Source: JBBDXS01 sp964418365 (GTDB lineage Bacteria; Chloroflexota; Dehalococcoidia; DSTF01; RBG-16-68-14). From it: 43,692 nt of DNA. The stretch's first letter is position 1. Each line of letters begins with the position of its first letter. Of this stretch, positions 7,570 to 14,869 are shown one piece after another. The notes under the pieces are model-generated. The model searched no databases and was not told the DNA's origin. It saw only the letters and a program-made list of their open reading frames with translations. Position numbers and translations under genes: made by a program. The stretch lies in NCBI GenBank assembly GCA_964418365.1, contig CAYQLM010000014.1:1-43692 (forward strand). The letters run 5' to 3'.

Positions 7570-8304
7570 TTACCTCCCATAGCTTAGCCTCTCGATCAGC
7601 CAGCTCGGCAATCGAGCGCGCTCCATCGCCTTCTGCGTGGCTGCGATATCATACTCGACGCGATGGTAGGTGACAGCAGCCGCCTCGCTGTCGTACACAG
7701 CATAGGACGCGCGCGGGTCGCTATCGCGCGGCTGGCCGACGCTGCCCGGGTTGAGGATCAGCCGCTCAGCGCCCAGCTCGACACGAGCGCCGTCGGCGAC
7801 CGGTGACAGCCTGGGCGGCGCGCCATCGCCCTCGCCACACACGAACGGCAGGTGGGAATGCCCGACGATGCTGTATGGCGTCTGCTGCAGCTCGAACTGG
7901 ACCTGCGCCTGCTCGGTGGAGAGCAGATACTCCCACTCCGGCCAGCGCAGGCTGCCGTGGACGAGCGTGAAGTCGCCGTCGCTGACGACAAGCGAGAGCT
8001 CCTCAAGAAATGCCTTAGATGCGGGCGAGAGCCGTTCCGCGGTCCACTGCGCAGCAGCAGCGGCCGCTTCGTTGAACTCCTCCGTGCCCATCTTGCCGCA
8101 CACCGCGAGGTCGTGGTTGCCCGCCACAGTGCGGTGCTCGTAGCCGCGCAGCAGCGCGAGGCACTCGTTCGGATGCGGGCCGTAGCCGACGGTATCGCCC
8201 AGGCACCAGAGCGCGTCGACGCGCCCGCCGGCCTCGGCGTGGCGCAGCACGGCCTCGAAGGCAGGCAGATTGGCGTGAATGTCAGAGACGATTGCCACGC
8301 GCAC
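7570..8304 (-). CDS. Metallophosphoesterase (calcineurin-like, YfcE/MJ0936 type)
   Basis: 244 residues with all five metal-binding motifs of the calcineurin-like fold in order: SDIHANL (Asp8, His10), LGDTVGYG, AGNHDLA, LVHGS and VGHSHLP. These hold two divalent metals that hydrolyse phosphoesters. Many small members act on cyclic or other phosphodiesters, but the natural substrate is open. The start is the GTG at 8302-8304, 7 nt behind a TAGAAT box and without a Shine-Dalgarno sequence. It is divergent from thiL, whose -10 box is only 27 bp away on the other strand. Confidence 0.9.
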   Translation of the reverse strand: MRVAIVSDIHANLPAFEAVLRHAEAGGRVDALWCLGDTVGYGPHPNECLALLRGYEHRTVAGNHDLAVCGKMGTEEFNEAAAAAAQWTAERLSPASKAFLEELSLVVSDGDFTLVHGSLRWPEWEYLLSTEQAQVQFELQQTPYSIVGHSHLPFVCGEGDGAPPRLSPVADGARVELGAERLILNPGSVGQPRDSDPRASYAVYDSEAAAVTYHRVEYDIAATQKAMERARLPSWLIERLSYGR

Positions 8305-8311
8305 GAGAGCG

Positions 8312-8317
8312 ATTCTA
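8312..8317 (-). promoter_or_regulatory. -10 box TAGAAT, leaderless promoter of the metallophosphoesterase
   Basis: TAGAAT on the minus strand ends 7 nt before the GTG start at 8304. It faces the thiL -10 box, so the two promoters are packed back to back. Confidence 0.6.
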
Positions 8318-8344
8318 GCACACGGCCTCGTGCGAGCGGTTGGC

Positions 8345-8350
8345 TATAAT
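8345..8350 (+). promoter_or_regulatory. -10 box TATAAT, leaderless promoter of thiL
   Basis: A consensus TATAAT lies 6 nt before the GTG at 8357. This supports that GTG over the more upstream in-frame ATG at 8279, which would lie upstream of the promoter and inside the divergent gene. Confidence 0.65.
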
Positions 8351-8356
8351 CGCAGC

Positions 8357-9376
8357 GTGAAGGTCTCCGATCTCGGTGAGTTCGGCCTGATCGAACGGCT
8401 GGAGGAGCTGCTCGCGGCGCAGGGCTCCGCGGCGTTCTCCGAGCAGCTCGTCGTAGGCATCGGGGACGACGCCGCGGTGTGGCGCGCGGACGACCGCGCG
8501 GTCGTTGCGACAACGGACACGCTCGTGGCCGGCGTGCACTTTCTGCCGGAACGAACGGCCTGGCGCGACATCGGCTGGAAGGCGCTCGCCGTGAATGTGA
8601 GCGACATTGCCGCGATGGGCGCGACGCCTGAGTTCGCACTCGTGACGCTCGGCCTGCCACCGGACACCGAGACGTCCGCCGTTGAAGACATGTATCGTGG
8701 CCTCGCGGAAGCGGGTGAGGCGTACGGCGCGGTCATCGCCGGCGGGGACATCGTGCGGTCGCCGGAGCTGTTCGTCACCGTCGCGCTCTGCGGCCGCGCC
8801 GAGCTCGACGCATCGGGCGAGCCGATCGCGCTGCGCCGCAACGCCGCCGTCGCGGGCGATCTCATCGCGGTCACCGGCAGCCTGGGCGGGGCGGCCGGGG
8901 GCCTGCGCCTGCTTCGCGACGGCGACAGCGGATCGGAGGCGGCGCAGGCGCTCATCGCGCGGCAGTGCCGGCCGCAGGCGCGCGCGCGTGCCGGTGCGGC
9001 TGCGCTCGCCGCGGGCATTCGCTGCGCCATCGATATCAGCGACGGGCTGCTGCAAGACCTGCAGCACATCTGCAAAGCGAGCCGCGTTGGCGCGGTCGCC
9101 TGGCGCGACAAGCTGCCGATCGATCCGGCGCTCGCGGAGCTGTTCGATGCGAACGAAGCGCTCGCCATGGCGGCAACCGGTGGCGAAGACTACGAGCTGC
9201 TCGTCACCGGAACCCGCGAGCAGATCGATACGCTGGCCGAGCAGATCGATGTGGCGGTCACGATCATCGGCGAGGTCGTGATCGACGCCGGGTGCGAGGC
9301 AAAGCTACTCGATGAGAAGGGCAAGGAGGTCCGCCTCAAGGCCAAGGGCTGGGACCACCTAAAGGGCCAGAGGTGA
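8357..9376 (+). CDS. thiL: Thiamine-monophosphate kinase
   Basis: 339 residues. ThiL phosphorylates thiamine monophosphate to the active cofactor thiamine diphosphate with ATP. Characteristic motifs are LGEFGLIERL (N-terminus), VVGIGDDAAV, TTDTLVAGVHF (metal-binding DTLV-x-x-x-HF), GWKALAVNVSDIAAMGATPEFALVTLGLP, AGGDIVRS and AIDISDGLLQDLQHIC. The start is the GTG behind TATAAT, because ThiL proteins normally begin a few residues before LGEFGLI. The stop overlaps the tsaE start (GTGA), the beginning of the thiL-tsaE-tsaB-ndk overlap chain. Confidence 0.95.
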   Translation: MKVSDLGEFGLIERLEELLAAQGSAAFSEQLVVGIGDDAAVWRADDRAVVATTDTLVAGVHFLPERTAWRDIGWKALAVNVSDIAAMGATPEFALVTLGLPPDTETSAVEDMYRGLAEAGEAYGAVIAGGDIVRSPELFVTVALCGRAELDASGEPIALRRNAAVAGDLIAVTGSLGGAAGGLRLLRDGDSGSEAAQALIARQCRPQARARAGAAALAAGIRCAIDISDGLLQDLQHICKASRVGAVAWRDKLPIDPALAELFDANEALAMAATGGEDYELLVTGTREQIDTLAEQIDVAVTIIGEVVIDAGCEAKLLDEKGKEVRLKAKGWDHLKGQR

Positions 9377-9864
9377 TCGTGGGCTGCCTCGCTCTGCGGA
9401 GCGGCACGCCGGCGGAAACGCGGCGCATCGGAGCGCGGCTCGGGCGCCTGCTCCAGGCGGGCGATGTGCTGCTGCTGCAGGGTGAGCTCGGCGCGGGCAA
9501 GACGATGCTCACGCAGGGCATCGGCCAGGGGCTGAAGGTGCAGGAGCCTGTGAAGAGCTCGTCGTTCGTGCTGATGAACGAGTATCACGGCCGGCTGACC
9601 GTCTACCACGCCGACCTCTATCGCCTCAATGACCCGCTGGAGGTCGCGGAGCTTGCGCTGGAGGAAGTCGCCGCGCCCGGCGTGCTCATCGTCGAGTGGC
9701 CGGAGCGCGCCTGGGAGGAGCTGCCCGCCGAGCACCTCCTCGTGCGCATCGAGGAAGCCGGCGCACGCGCACGAACCCTCACGCTCGAAGCGCGTGGCGC
9801 ACGATACGATACGCTGATCCACGAGCTCGCCGCCAAGACGGAGGCAAAGCCGCGCCGTGGCTGA
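9373..9864 (+). CDS. tsaE: tRNA threonylcarbamoyladenosine biosynthesis ATPase TsaE
   Basis: 163 residues. The Walker A motif GELGAGKT is at 37-44, followed by the family stretches SSSFVLMNEYHG, VYHADLYRLNDP and VLIVEWPERA. TsaE is the ATPase that assists TsaB and TsaD in making N6-threonylcarbamoyladenosine at position 37 of ANN-decoding tRNAs. It starts at GTG 9373, overlapping the thiL stop by 4 bp, and overlaps tsaB by 8 bp. Its neighbour tsaB supports the call. tsaD and tsaC are not in the window. Confidence 0.95.
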   Translation: MIVGCLALRSGTPAETRRIGARLGRLLQAGDVLLLQGELGAGKTMLTQGIGQGLKVQEPVKSSSFVLMNEYHGRLTVYHADLYRLNDPLEVAELALEEVAAPGVLIVEWPERAWEELPAEHLLVRIEEAGARARTLTLEARGARYDTLIHELAAKTEAKPRRG

Positions 9865-10534
9865 TGCGCTGGAGCTCTCGATCGACACCGCTTCCGCAAT
9901 GGCGTCGATCGCGTTGTCGCGCGAAGGTGCGCTCGTTGCTGAGCAAACGTGGGAGTGCGCGCGCGACCATTCGCGACAGCTCTTGCCCGCCATCGATGCG
10001 CTGCTCGCGCGCCACGCCCTATCGACGGAAGAGCTGACGGCGGTCTTCGTCGACATCGGGCCTGGCAGCTACGCCGGCGTGCGCGCGGGAATGAGCACCG
10101 CCAAGGGCCTCGCGTTCGCGCTAGAGCTGCCGATCGTTGGCGTAGGCCGGCTCGAGATCGAAGCCTATAGCTTTGCTTCGACGGGTGCGCCAGTCGTCGC
10201 CGTGCATCGCGCCGGCCGCAGTGAGCTGGCGTGGGCGGGATACCGATCCGATCCGGAGTGGCGCGAGCTTTCGCCGCCGCGCCTCTGTCCGCCCGATGCG
10301 CTCGCCGGCGCGCTGCCCGCCGCCGCGCTCGTGACCGGCGAGATCGACGATGCGCTCGCGACGGAGCTATCGCAGCGAGGCCATCGCGTCGTGCGCGGCG
10401 CCGCTGCGATCCGCCGCGCGGCGTTGCTGGCGGAGCTTGGTTGGCGGCGGCTGCAGGCCGGACGGACGGGTGATCCTAAGTCGCTCGAGCCCCTATACTT
10501 ACGGGAGCCCGCCATCGGGCCGCAGAACAGATGA
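9857..10534 (+). CDS. tsaB: tRNA threonylcarbamoyladenosine biosynthesis protein TsaB
   Basis: 225 residues, the usual length. The N-terminal ASKHA-fold half is clear: LELSIDTASAMASIALS, RDHSRQLLPAIDALL and VFVDIGPGSYAGVRAGMSTAKGLAFAL, matching the TsaB signature GPGSFTGLR with Tyr for Phe and Ala for Thr. TsaB is the non-catalytic partner of TsaD in t6A synthesis. The start is GTG inside the end of tsaE, and the stop overlaps the ndk ATG (ATGA), so the four genes are translationally coupled. Confidence 0.93.
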   Translation: MADALELSIDTASAMASIALSREGALVAEQTWECARDHSRQLLPAIDALLARHALSTEELTAVFVDIGPGSYAGVRAGMSTAKGLAFALELPIVGVGRLEIEAYSFASTGAPVVAVHRAGRSELAWAGYRSDPEWRELSPPRLCPPDALAGALPAAALVTGEIDDALATELSQRGHRVVRGAAAIRRAALLAELGWRRLQAGRTGDPKSLEPLYLREPAIGPQNR

Positions 10535-10986
10535 CGGCAGAACGAACGCTCATCCTCATCAAACCCGACGCGATGCAGCGCGGTCTCGCCGGCGAGATCC
10601 TCTCGCGGCTGGAACGGCGCGGGCTGAAGATCGTCGGGCTGCGGCTCCTGCAGGTCGACGACGCGCTCGCGCGTCGTCACTACGCCGAGCACGAGGGCAA
10701 GCCGTTCCTCGAAAGCCTCGTCGGCTTCATCACGTCGAGCCCGATCATCGCCGGCGTGTTCGAAGGGCCGAACGCCGTCGCGACAGCGCGGCAGCTCATG
10801 GGCGCAACCGATCCCCAGAAGGCCGATCCGGGCACCATCCGCGGCGACCTGGCGCTCTACATCCAGAACAACCTCATCCACGGCTCCGACTCGCCCGAAT
10901 CGGCCAAGCGCGAGATCGCGCTCTTCTTCGAAGACGGCCAGATCGTGGGCTGGGACCGCGACACGGACGGCTGGGTCTTCGGCTAG
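10531..10986 (+). CDS. ndk: Nucleoside diphosphate kinase
   Basis: 151 residues, a full-length small NDK. It moves the gamma-phosphate between nucleoside di- and triphosphates through a phosphohistidine. Visible are TLILIKPDAMQRGLAGEIL, the active-site His117 in NNLIHGSDSPESAKREIALFF, and the nucleotide loop TDPQKADPGTIRGD. The helix FITSSPIIAGVFEGPNAV replaces the more usual MTSGPVVAMV. A TATACT sequence at 10494-10499, inside tsaB, could give a second promoter. The stop codon is immediately followed by the assembly gap. Confidence 0.97.
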   Translation: MTAERTLILIKPDAMQRGLAGEILSRLERRGLKIVGLRLLQVDDALARRHYAEHEGKPFLESLVGFITSSPIIAGVFEGPNAVATARQLMGATDPQKADPGTIRGDLALYIQNNLIHGSDSPESAKREIALFFEDGQIVGWDRDTDGWVFG

Positions 10987-11086
10987 NNNNNNNNNNNNNN
11001 NNNNNNNNNNNNNNNNNNNNNNNNNNNNNNNNNNNNNNNNNNNNNNNNNNNNNNNNNNNNNNNNNNNNNNNNNNNNNNNNNNNNNN
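10987..11086. other. Assembly gap of exactly 100 Ns
   Basis: One hundred consecutive N characters, the convention for a scaffold join of unknown length. The real distance between ndk and the toxin gene is therefore unknown, and genes may be missing. Confidence 0.98.
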
Positions 11087-11131
11087 TGCGGCTAGTCTCT
11101 GGTCGGTACTCTCGTCAAGGAGGAACTTCAC
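11087..11131 (-). CDS. DUF5615 PIN-like toxin, N-terminal fragment cut by the gap
   Basis: Only 15 codons are visible, reading MKFLLDESTDQRLAA before the sequence enters the Ns. This is the hallmark N-terminus of DUF5615 PIN-like putative RNases (K-x-L-L-D-E-x-x-x-x-x-L), where the Asp is a predicted metal ligand. The GTG start overlaps the stop of the DUF433 gene by 4 bp (GTGA), the standard arrangement of DUF433/DUF5615 toxin-antitoxin pairs. The rest of the protein and its stop are not in the assembly. Confidence 0.75.
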
Positions 11132-11400
11132 CGAGCGGCGGCGACACGACGGCGCGCCTTCGCTGTTGCGGCAGCCGGTTTCGCCTCAACCAGGCGACGC
11201 GCGTAAGCAAAGCAGGCCTGCACGTCCCGCATCTTCAGCCTGGGGTACGCAGCGAACAGATCATCAAGATAAGGGTTGTCGGCCAGGTGCGCCAAGACGA
11301 GCTCGACGGGAATACGTGTCCCCTTCACTACCGGCTTCCCGACGAGGATCTTGGGATCGACAGTGATGCGATCCAGGCATTTAGGCTCTTCTGCTGTCAT
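11128..11400 (-). CDS. DUF433 family antitoxin-like protein
   Basis: 90 residues. The family signature RITVDPKILVGKPVVKGTRIPVELVLAHLA is unmistakable, followed by the helix DLFAAYPRLKMRDVQACFAYARRLV. DUF433 proteins have a winged or Tri-helical DNA-binding fold and are usually encoded beside PIN-like DUF5615 toxins, here the fragment just downstream. The C-terminal Ala/Arg/Lys-rich tail is unstructured. The ATG lies 8 nt behind TATACT, and the promoter sits next to the rsfS stop. Confidence 0.88.
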   Translation of the reverse strand: MTAEEPKCLDRITVDPKILVGKPVVKGTRIPVELVLAHLADNPYLDDLFAAYPRLKMRDVQACFAYARRLVEAKPAAATAKARRRVAAAR

Positions 11401-11408
11401 CGCGCACG

Positions 11409-11414
11409 AGTATA
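11409..11414 (-). promoter_or_regulatory. -10 box TATACT upstream of the DUF433 gene
   Basis: TATACT on the minus strand lies 8 nt before the ATG at 11400, a leaderless or nearly leaderless start for the toxin-antitoxin transcript. Confidence 0.55.
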
Positions 11415-11424
11415 GCCGACAACT

Positions 11425-11769
11425 CTACTGGATGCGCACGACGGGCGTCGCGCCGCTCCACAGCTCCTCGAGCGCGTAGTGCGCGCGCTCTTCCGGCGAG
11501 AAGAGGTGTACGATCACATCGCCGTAGTCGATGAGCACCCAACCGGAGTCTTCCTCGCCCTCACGCCGTCGCGAGTCACCGGAGCGCGGCACTTCCTTGC
11601 TGAGAGTCTCGACGAGCGCGCGCATGTGGCGGGAGTTCATCGCGTTGGCGATGACGAAGTAATCGGCAAAGGACGCCACGCGCCGGATATCCAGCAGCAC
11701 GATCTCTTCTGCCTGGCGGTCCGCCAAGACGTCGACGATGCGGCGGGCGAGGTCGGCTGGCTCGGTCAG
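11425..11769 (-). CDS. rsfS: Ribosomal silencing factor RsfS, probable CTG start
   Basis: About 114 residues from the inferred start. RsfS binds ribosomal protein uL14 and blocks subunit joining when nutrients are scarce. Family motifs are LARRIVDVLADRQAEEIVLLDIRRV, FADYFVIANAMNSRHMRALVETL, DSGWVLIDYGDVIVHLFSPEERAHYALEELW. No ATG or GTG fits between the TATACT promoter (11799-11804) and the domain. A CTG at 11767-11769 stands 5 nt after AAGGAG and gives the expected N-terminus LTEPADLARRI. Upstream in-frame codons would place the start inside the promoter or the divergent mnmA gene. The family is certain; the start is inferred. Confidence 0.88.
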   Translation of the reverse strand: MTEPADLARRIVDVLADRQAEEIVLLDIRRVASFADYFVIANAMNSRHMRALVETLSKEVPRSGDSRRREGEEDSGWVLIDYGDVIVHLFSPEERAHYALEELWSGATPVVRIQ

Positions 11770-11798
11770 CGGCGCTCCTTCGTGTGAAGATCGCGGCC

Positions 11799-11804
11799 AG
11801 TATA
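11799..11804 (-). promoter_or_regulatory. -10 box TATACT of rsfS
   Basis: On the minus strand, TATACT is followed 18 nt later by AAGGAG and the proposed CTG start, giving a leader of about 24 nt. Confidence 0.5.
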
Positions 11805-11834
11805 GCACCCTGGCCGCCCCCACCGCGGAATTGC

Positions 11835-11840
11835 GATAAT
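11835..11840 (+). promoter_or_regulatory. -10 box GATAAT of mnmA
   Basis: GATAAT lies 8 nt before the ATG at 11849, so the transcript would be leaderless or nearly so. It is divergent from the rsfS promoter about 30 bp away. Confidence 0.55.
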
Positions 11841-11848
11841 GAGGTGTC

Positions 11849-12970
11849 ATGTCTGAGAAGCGCGTCGTCGTCGCCATGAGCGGCGGAGTGGACTCCGCCG
11901 TTGCCGCCGGCCTCCTCGCTCGCGAGGGCTACGAGGTCATCGGCGTCACCATGCGTCTCTGGACGCAGGACGACCCGCTCGCGTCGCGCTACCAGCGCCG
12001 CTGCTGCCCGGTGGAGGACATCGATGACGCGCAGACCGTCGCAGGCGCGCTCGGCATCCCGCACTACGTGGTGAACATGGAGCGCGAGTTCGCCGCGAAC
12101 GTCGTCGACTACTTCGTCGAAGAGTACCGCCGCGGCCGCACGCCGAACCCGTGCTTGCCATGCAACGAGCATGTCAAGTTCCGCGCGCTCCTCGAACGCG
12201 CTCGAGCGATGGACGCCGATTACCTCGCGACAGGTCACTATGCGCGCATCGAGGGCGAGGCCGGCGCGTACCGTCTGTTGACCGCTCGCGATGCTGAGAA
12301 GGACCAGTCGTACGTCCTGTACATGCTGGGCCAGCAGGAGCTGGCGAGGACGCTCTTCCCCATTGGCGGCTATCGAAAGGACGAGGTACGCGCCCTGGCC
12401 GCCGAACTCGGCCTGCCCGTCGCCGAAAAGCGCGACAGCGCGGACATCTGCTTCCTTCCCACCGAGGACTACCGCGACTTCATCGCCGAGCGCGTCGAGC
12501 AGGCGGCGGGCGACATCGTCGACCGCGATGGCAACGTCGTCGGCCGCCATCGAGGCCTGGCCGCGTACACGATCGGTCAGCGGCGCGGGCTCGGCGTCGC
12601 GTTGGGCGAGCCGCGCTTCGTGACGGCGATCGATTCGGTACAGAACCTGATCTCGATCGGGACGGAAGGCGAGCTTTACGCCGATGCACTCAGCGCCGAT
12701 TCGATTCGCTGGGTCGCCGGCGCGCCGCCCGCAGAGGAGTTCGATGCTGACGTCAAGATCCGCTATCGATCAGCTTCCGCCCGCGCGCACGTCCGCGTGA
12801 CCGCTGACGGGATCGATGTCGAATTCGAGCGGCCGCAGCGCGCGGTCGCGGCCGGGCAGGCCGTCGTGTGTTATCGAAACGACGAGGTGCTCGGCGGAGG
12901 CATCATTTCCGAGAGCCGCCGCTTGACAGAAGTCGGCTCGCGGGCTACCGTAGCGCAGCGTCAGCACTAA
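11849..12970 (+). CDS. mnmA: tRNA-specific 2-thiouridylase MnmA
   Basis: 373 residues, the normal length. MnmA adds sulfur to U34 of Lys, Glu and Gln tRNAs. The PP-loop AMSGGVDSAVAAGLL is at residues 9-23. The sulfur-handling cysteines are Cys102 in TPNPCLPCNEHVKF and Cys201 in SADICFLP, at the positions seen in characterised MnmA. KDQSYVLYML and the C-terminal beta-barrel region (KIRYRS, VEFERPQRAVAAGQAVVCY) complete the family. Cys105, giving a CxxC pair, is also present. The start codon is close behind a -10 box with no Shine-Dalgarno sequence. Confidence 0.97.
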   Translation: MSEKRVVVAMSGGVDSAVAAGLLAREGYEVIGVTMRLWTQDDPLASRYQRRCCPVEDIDDAQTVAGALGIPHYVVNMEREFAANVVDYFVEEYRRGRTPNPCLPCNEHVKFRALLERARAMDADYLATGHYARIEGEAGAYRLLTARDAEKDQSYVLYMLGQQELARTLFPIGGYRKDEVRALAAELGLPVAEKRDSADICFLPTEDYRDFIAERVEQAAGDIVDRDGNVVGRHRGLAAYTIGQRRGLGVALGEPRFVTAIDSVQNLISIGTEGELYADALSADSIRWVAGAPPAEEFDADVKIRYRSASARAHVRVTADGIDVEFERPQRAVAAGQAVVCYRNDEVLGGGIISESRRLTEVGSRATVAQRQH

Positions 12971-13035
12971 CGAGCCGGTTCGCTATGGCCGTACATACAG
13001 TAGGGCGGTCTGCGCTCTGACAGGAGGGTTGCCCC

Positions 13036-13371
13036 GTGACGTTGCTCAGCCTGCAGGACGTGCGCGACATCATCATCATCGCGGCTGGGTCGCTGACGAT
13101 CCTCGTCCTGCTAGCGCTGTTCATCATCACCGTCGTGTTGGGCTTCACCATCCGCGCGCTCCTGGGCGCGATCCAGACGCTGCTGCGCGAAGAGGTCACG
13201 CCGTTGGTCAAGTCCGGACGGCAGACAGTCGGCCGCATCAAGGGCACCGCCACATTCGCCAGCGAGACCGCCGTCAAGCCGATCATTCGCGCATACGGCG
13301 TCGTCGCCGGCACGCGAAGGTTCCTCGGCGTGCTGAGCGGCGTCGCAGGCCGGCGAAACAAGCGCCGTTAA
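13036..13371 (+). CDS. Small membrane protein, function unknown
   Basis: 111 residues, GTG start 9 nt after AGGAGGG. One long hydrophobic segment (about residues 11-42, IIIIAAGSLTILVLLALFII within it) is followed by an amphipathic stretch and a strongly basic end (GRRNKRR). I do not recognise a family. Together with the next gene, 17 bp downstream and also a small single-membrane-segment protein, it resembles paired membrane/envelope stress proteins of the DUF948/YtxH kind; this is inference. Confidence 0.6.
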   Translation: MTLLSLQDVRDIIIIAAGSLTILVLLALFIITVVLGFTIRALLGAIQTLLREEVTPLVKSGRQTVGRIKGTATFASETAVKPIIRAYGVVAGTRRFLGVLSGVAGRRNKRR

Positions 13372-13388
13372 GCAAAGGAGACCCCATC

Positions 13389-13751
13389 ATGGCCGATGAC
13401 CAAGAGCGACAGTTGAACGAAAGCGCCCCTATAGAAGACATCAAGCTCGGTTCCGAGGAGTCGCCTTCCGCTGCCGGAGAGCAGGAAGCCAAGAAGCCCA
13501 GGAAGCGGCGCAAAGGCTTTCGGTCAGGGCTGGTCTTCGGCATCGTTGCCGGCGTCGTGGCCGCCCTCGTCCTGCGGCCGAAGAGTGCCGCAGAACAGAC
13601 CGCTGAAGGCCAGCCTGCGGCCGACGCGGACGGCACGATCGCCGGCCTGCGCAGCCGCCTCCGCGAGGCCGCAGACGAGGCGGGCCAGGCGGCGCACGAG
13701 GCCGAGGAGGCCAAGCGCGCCCGCTTCTCGGAGCTGCTGGAGCGCGAATAG
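13389..13751 (+). CDS. Small YtxH-like membrane protein
   Basis: 120 residues from the ATG at 13389, which is preceded by AAAGGAG. The frame is open much further upstream, but that part overlaps the previous gene in another frame and is unlikely to be translated. Layout: an acidic, disordered N-terminus (residues 1-35), a basic KKPRKRRKGFR stop-transfer segment, a membrane helix SGLVFGIVAGVVAALVL, then a charged helix RSRLREAADEAGQAAHEAEE, likely a coiled coil. This matches the general YtxH-like plan. Function unknown. Confidence 0.7.
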   Translation: MADDQERQLNESAPIEDIKLGSEESPSAAGEQEAKKPRKRRKGFRSGLVFGIVAGVVAALVLRPKSAAEQTAEGQPAADADGTIAGLRSRLREAADEAGQAAHEAEEAKRARFSELLERE

Positions 13752-13800
13752 GCGAGAAGGCCGCCAGCCCGGCAGGGCTTCGATTTCGAGCCGAGTCCGA

Positions 13801-13890
13801 TGGCGGAGAGGGTGGGATTCGAACCCACGAGGGAGTTGCCCCCCTACACGCTTTCCAGGCGTGCCTGTTCGGCCACTCCAGCACCTCTCC
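13801..13890 (-). tRNA. tRNA-Ser, anticodon GGA
   Basis: Read on the minus strand, GGAGAGG pairs with CCTCTCC, followed by discriminator G and an encoded CCA. The anticodon loop is CTGGAAA (anticodon GGA). A long variable arm (AGGGGGGCAACTCCCT region) and T-loop GGTTCGAATCC confirm a class II serine tRNA of 90 nt. It reads UCC and UCU. Confidence 0.96.
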
Positions 13891-13922
13891 GCAGAGACAG
13901 TTCGGCCCGCGAGATGACGATG

Positions 13923-14010
13923 TGGCGGAGAGGGTGGGATTCGAACCCACGAGGACTTGCGCCCTACCGCTTTTCGAGAGCGGCACCTTCAACCACTCGG
14001 ACACCTCTCC
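13923..14010 (-). tRNA. tRNA-Ser, anticodon CGA
   Basis: 88 nt on the minus strand with the same GGAGAGG/CCTCTCC acceptor, G discriminator and encoded CCA. The anticodon loop is CTCGAAA (anticodon CGA), there is a class II variable arm, and the T-loop is GGTTCGAATCC. Its 3' 32 nt are identical to those of the tRNA-Ser(GGA) gene, so the pair arose by duplication or shares gene conversion. It reads UCG. Confidence 0.96.
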
Positions 14011-14044
14011 GAGGGGGAGTATAACAACGCCCGAAGCCGGATCG

Positions 14045-14785
14045 CTATTGGGCGGGCGCGGCGGCGCGGGCCGCGCTCGTGTCCAGCACGCGTGTCGCGC
14101 GGACAATCACTCGCTGATCGTATTCGTGGCCGTCCCAGGAGCCACCGCACGTGATGAGCGTGACGACATCCGTGTCGGTCTTGCCAACGATGGAGGCCAG
14201 CTCCTCTTGCGTTGGCTCCGCCGGAACGTAATGCAAGCTCTCGACGGCGTACTTGTATACCGTCCCGTCCTCCAGATGCACTTCCACAGGGTCACCCTGC
14301 TCGAGGTCCTTCAGGTGCCAGAAGACGGCCGGGCCGTAGTTGATGTAGTCGACATGGGCCGCGAACACCGCGTTGCTGCCTGAGCCGGGCGGGCTTGTGA
14401 AATCATACCAGGCAACGTCCTTTGGGCCGTCCGGCGTCTCCATCACGTTGTTGGCATCGACGCCGCGCACCACAACCGGCGCATCGATATCAAACTTCGG
14501 GATGACCAGGTTCGCGATGGGCGCCAGGTCGGGCGTGGGAAGCGGCGCCGTCGGCGTCGGCTGCGGCGTCAGGAGCTTCGCTAGCAGGTCTCCCCCGAAC
14601 GCGGTGCTGGTCTTCGGGCCACTGTAACCGCTACCGCCGGTCAGAACGATGACCAGCAGCACGACGAAGGCGATAATGCAGGCCGTGCCGACGCTCATCA
14701 ACACGAGCGAGAGGCGGTACCAACGGTCCCGTTGAGGTGTTATCGAGCTGCGGGCCTCATCCATACGTATGCCTGGTTCGGGCAA
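14045..14785 (-). CDS. Sortase (class E/F-like transpeptidase)
   Basis: 246 residues. One N-terminal membrane helix (about residues 25-49) is followed by a Pro/Thr-rich stalk (TPQPTPTAPLPTPD, 73-86) and a sortase barrel. The catalytic residues are His144 (FAAHVDY), Cys213 (TLITCGG) and Arg225 (EYDQRVIV). Sortases cut LPXTG-like motifs and join the protein to the cell surface or to another protein. The TLxTCGG motif resembles classes E/F of high-GC Gram-positives; the class call is tentative. The TTG start is 7 nt behind TATAGT, and an in-frame ATG seven codons later is an alternative. It stands next to twelve genes for exported modular proteins, one with an LSPTG-like signal. Confidence 0.9.
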   Translation of the reverse strand: MPEPGIRMDEARSSITPQRDRWYRLSLVLMSVGTACIIAFVVLLVIVLTGGSGYSGPKTSTAFGGDLLAKLLTPQPTPTAPLPTPDLAPIANLVIPKFDIDAPVVVRGVDANNVMETPDGPKDVAWYDFTSPPGSGSNAVFAAHVDYINYGPAVFWHLKDLEQGDPVEVHLEDGTVYKYAVESLHYVPAEPTQEELASIVGKTDTDVVTLITCGGSWDGHEYDQRVIVRATRVLDTSAARAAAPAQ

Positions 14786-14792
14786 TCCCGCT

Positions 14793-14798
14793 ACTATA
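14793..14798 (-). promoter_or_regulatory. -10 box TATAGT of the sortase gene
   Basis: TATAGT on the minus strand lies 7 nt before the TTG at 14785 and 28 nt before the alternative ATG at 14764. Confidence 0.5.
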
Positions 14799-14869
14799 CG
14801 TCAGGCGGCTCAAGAACCGCCCGCCCTTGATCATAGCAAGCTACTATTTTGTCAATCAAGTTATCGGCC

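Noticed and set aside
13029..13388. An N-terminal extension of the YtxH-like protein
   Set aside because: It overlaps the preceding membrane-protein gene in another frame and is Arg/His-rich without a fold. The ATG at 13389 has AAAGGAG before it.
13801..14010. The 32-nt identical block in the two tRNA-Ser genes as an integration attachment-site pair
   Set aside because: It is explained by shared tRNA sequence (T arm and acceptor). No integrase or mobile-element gene lies between or beside them.
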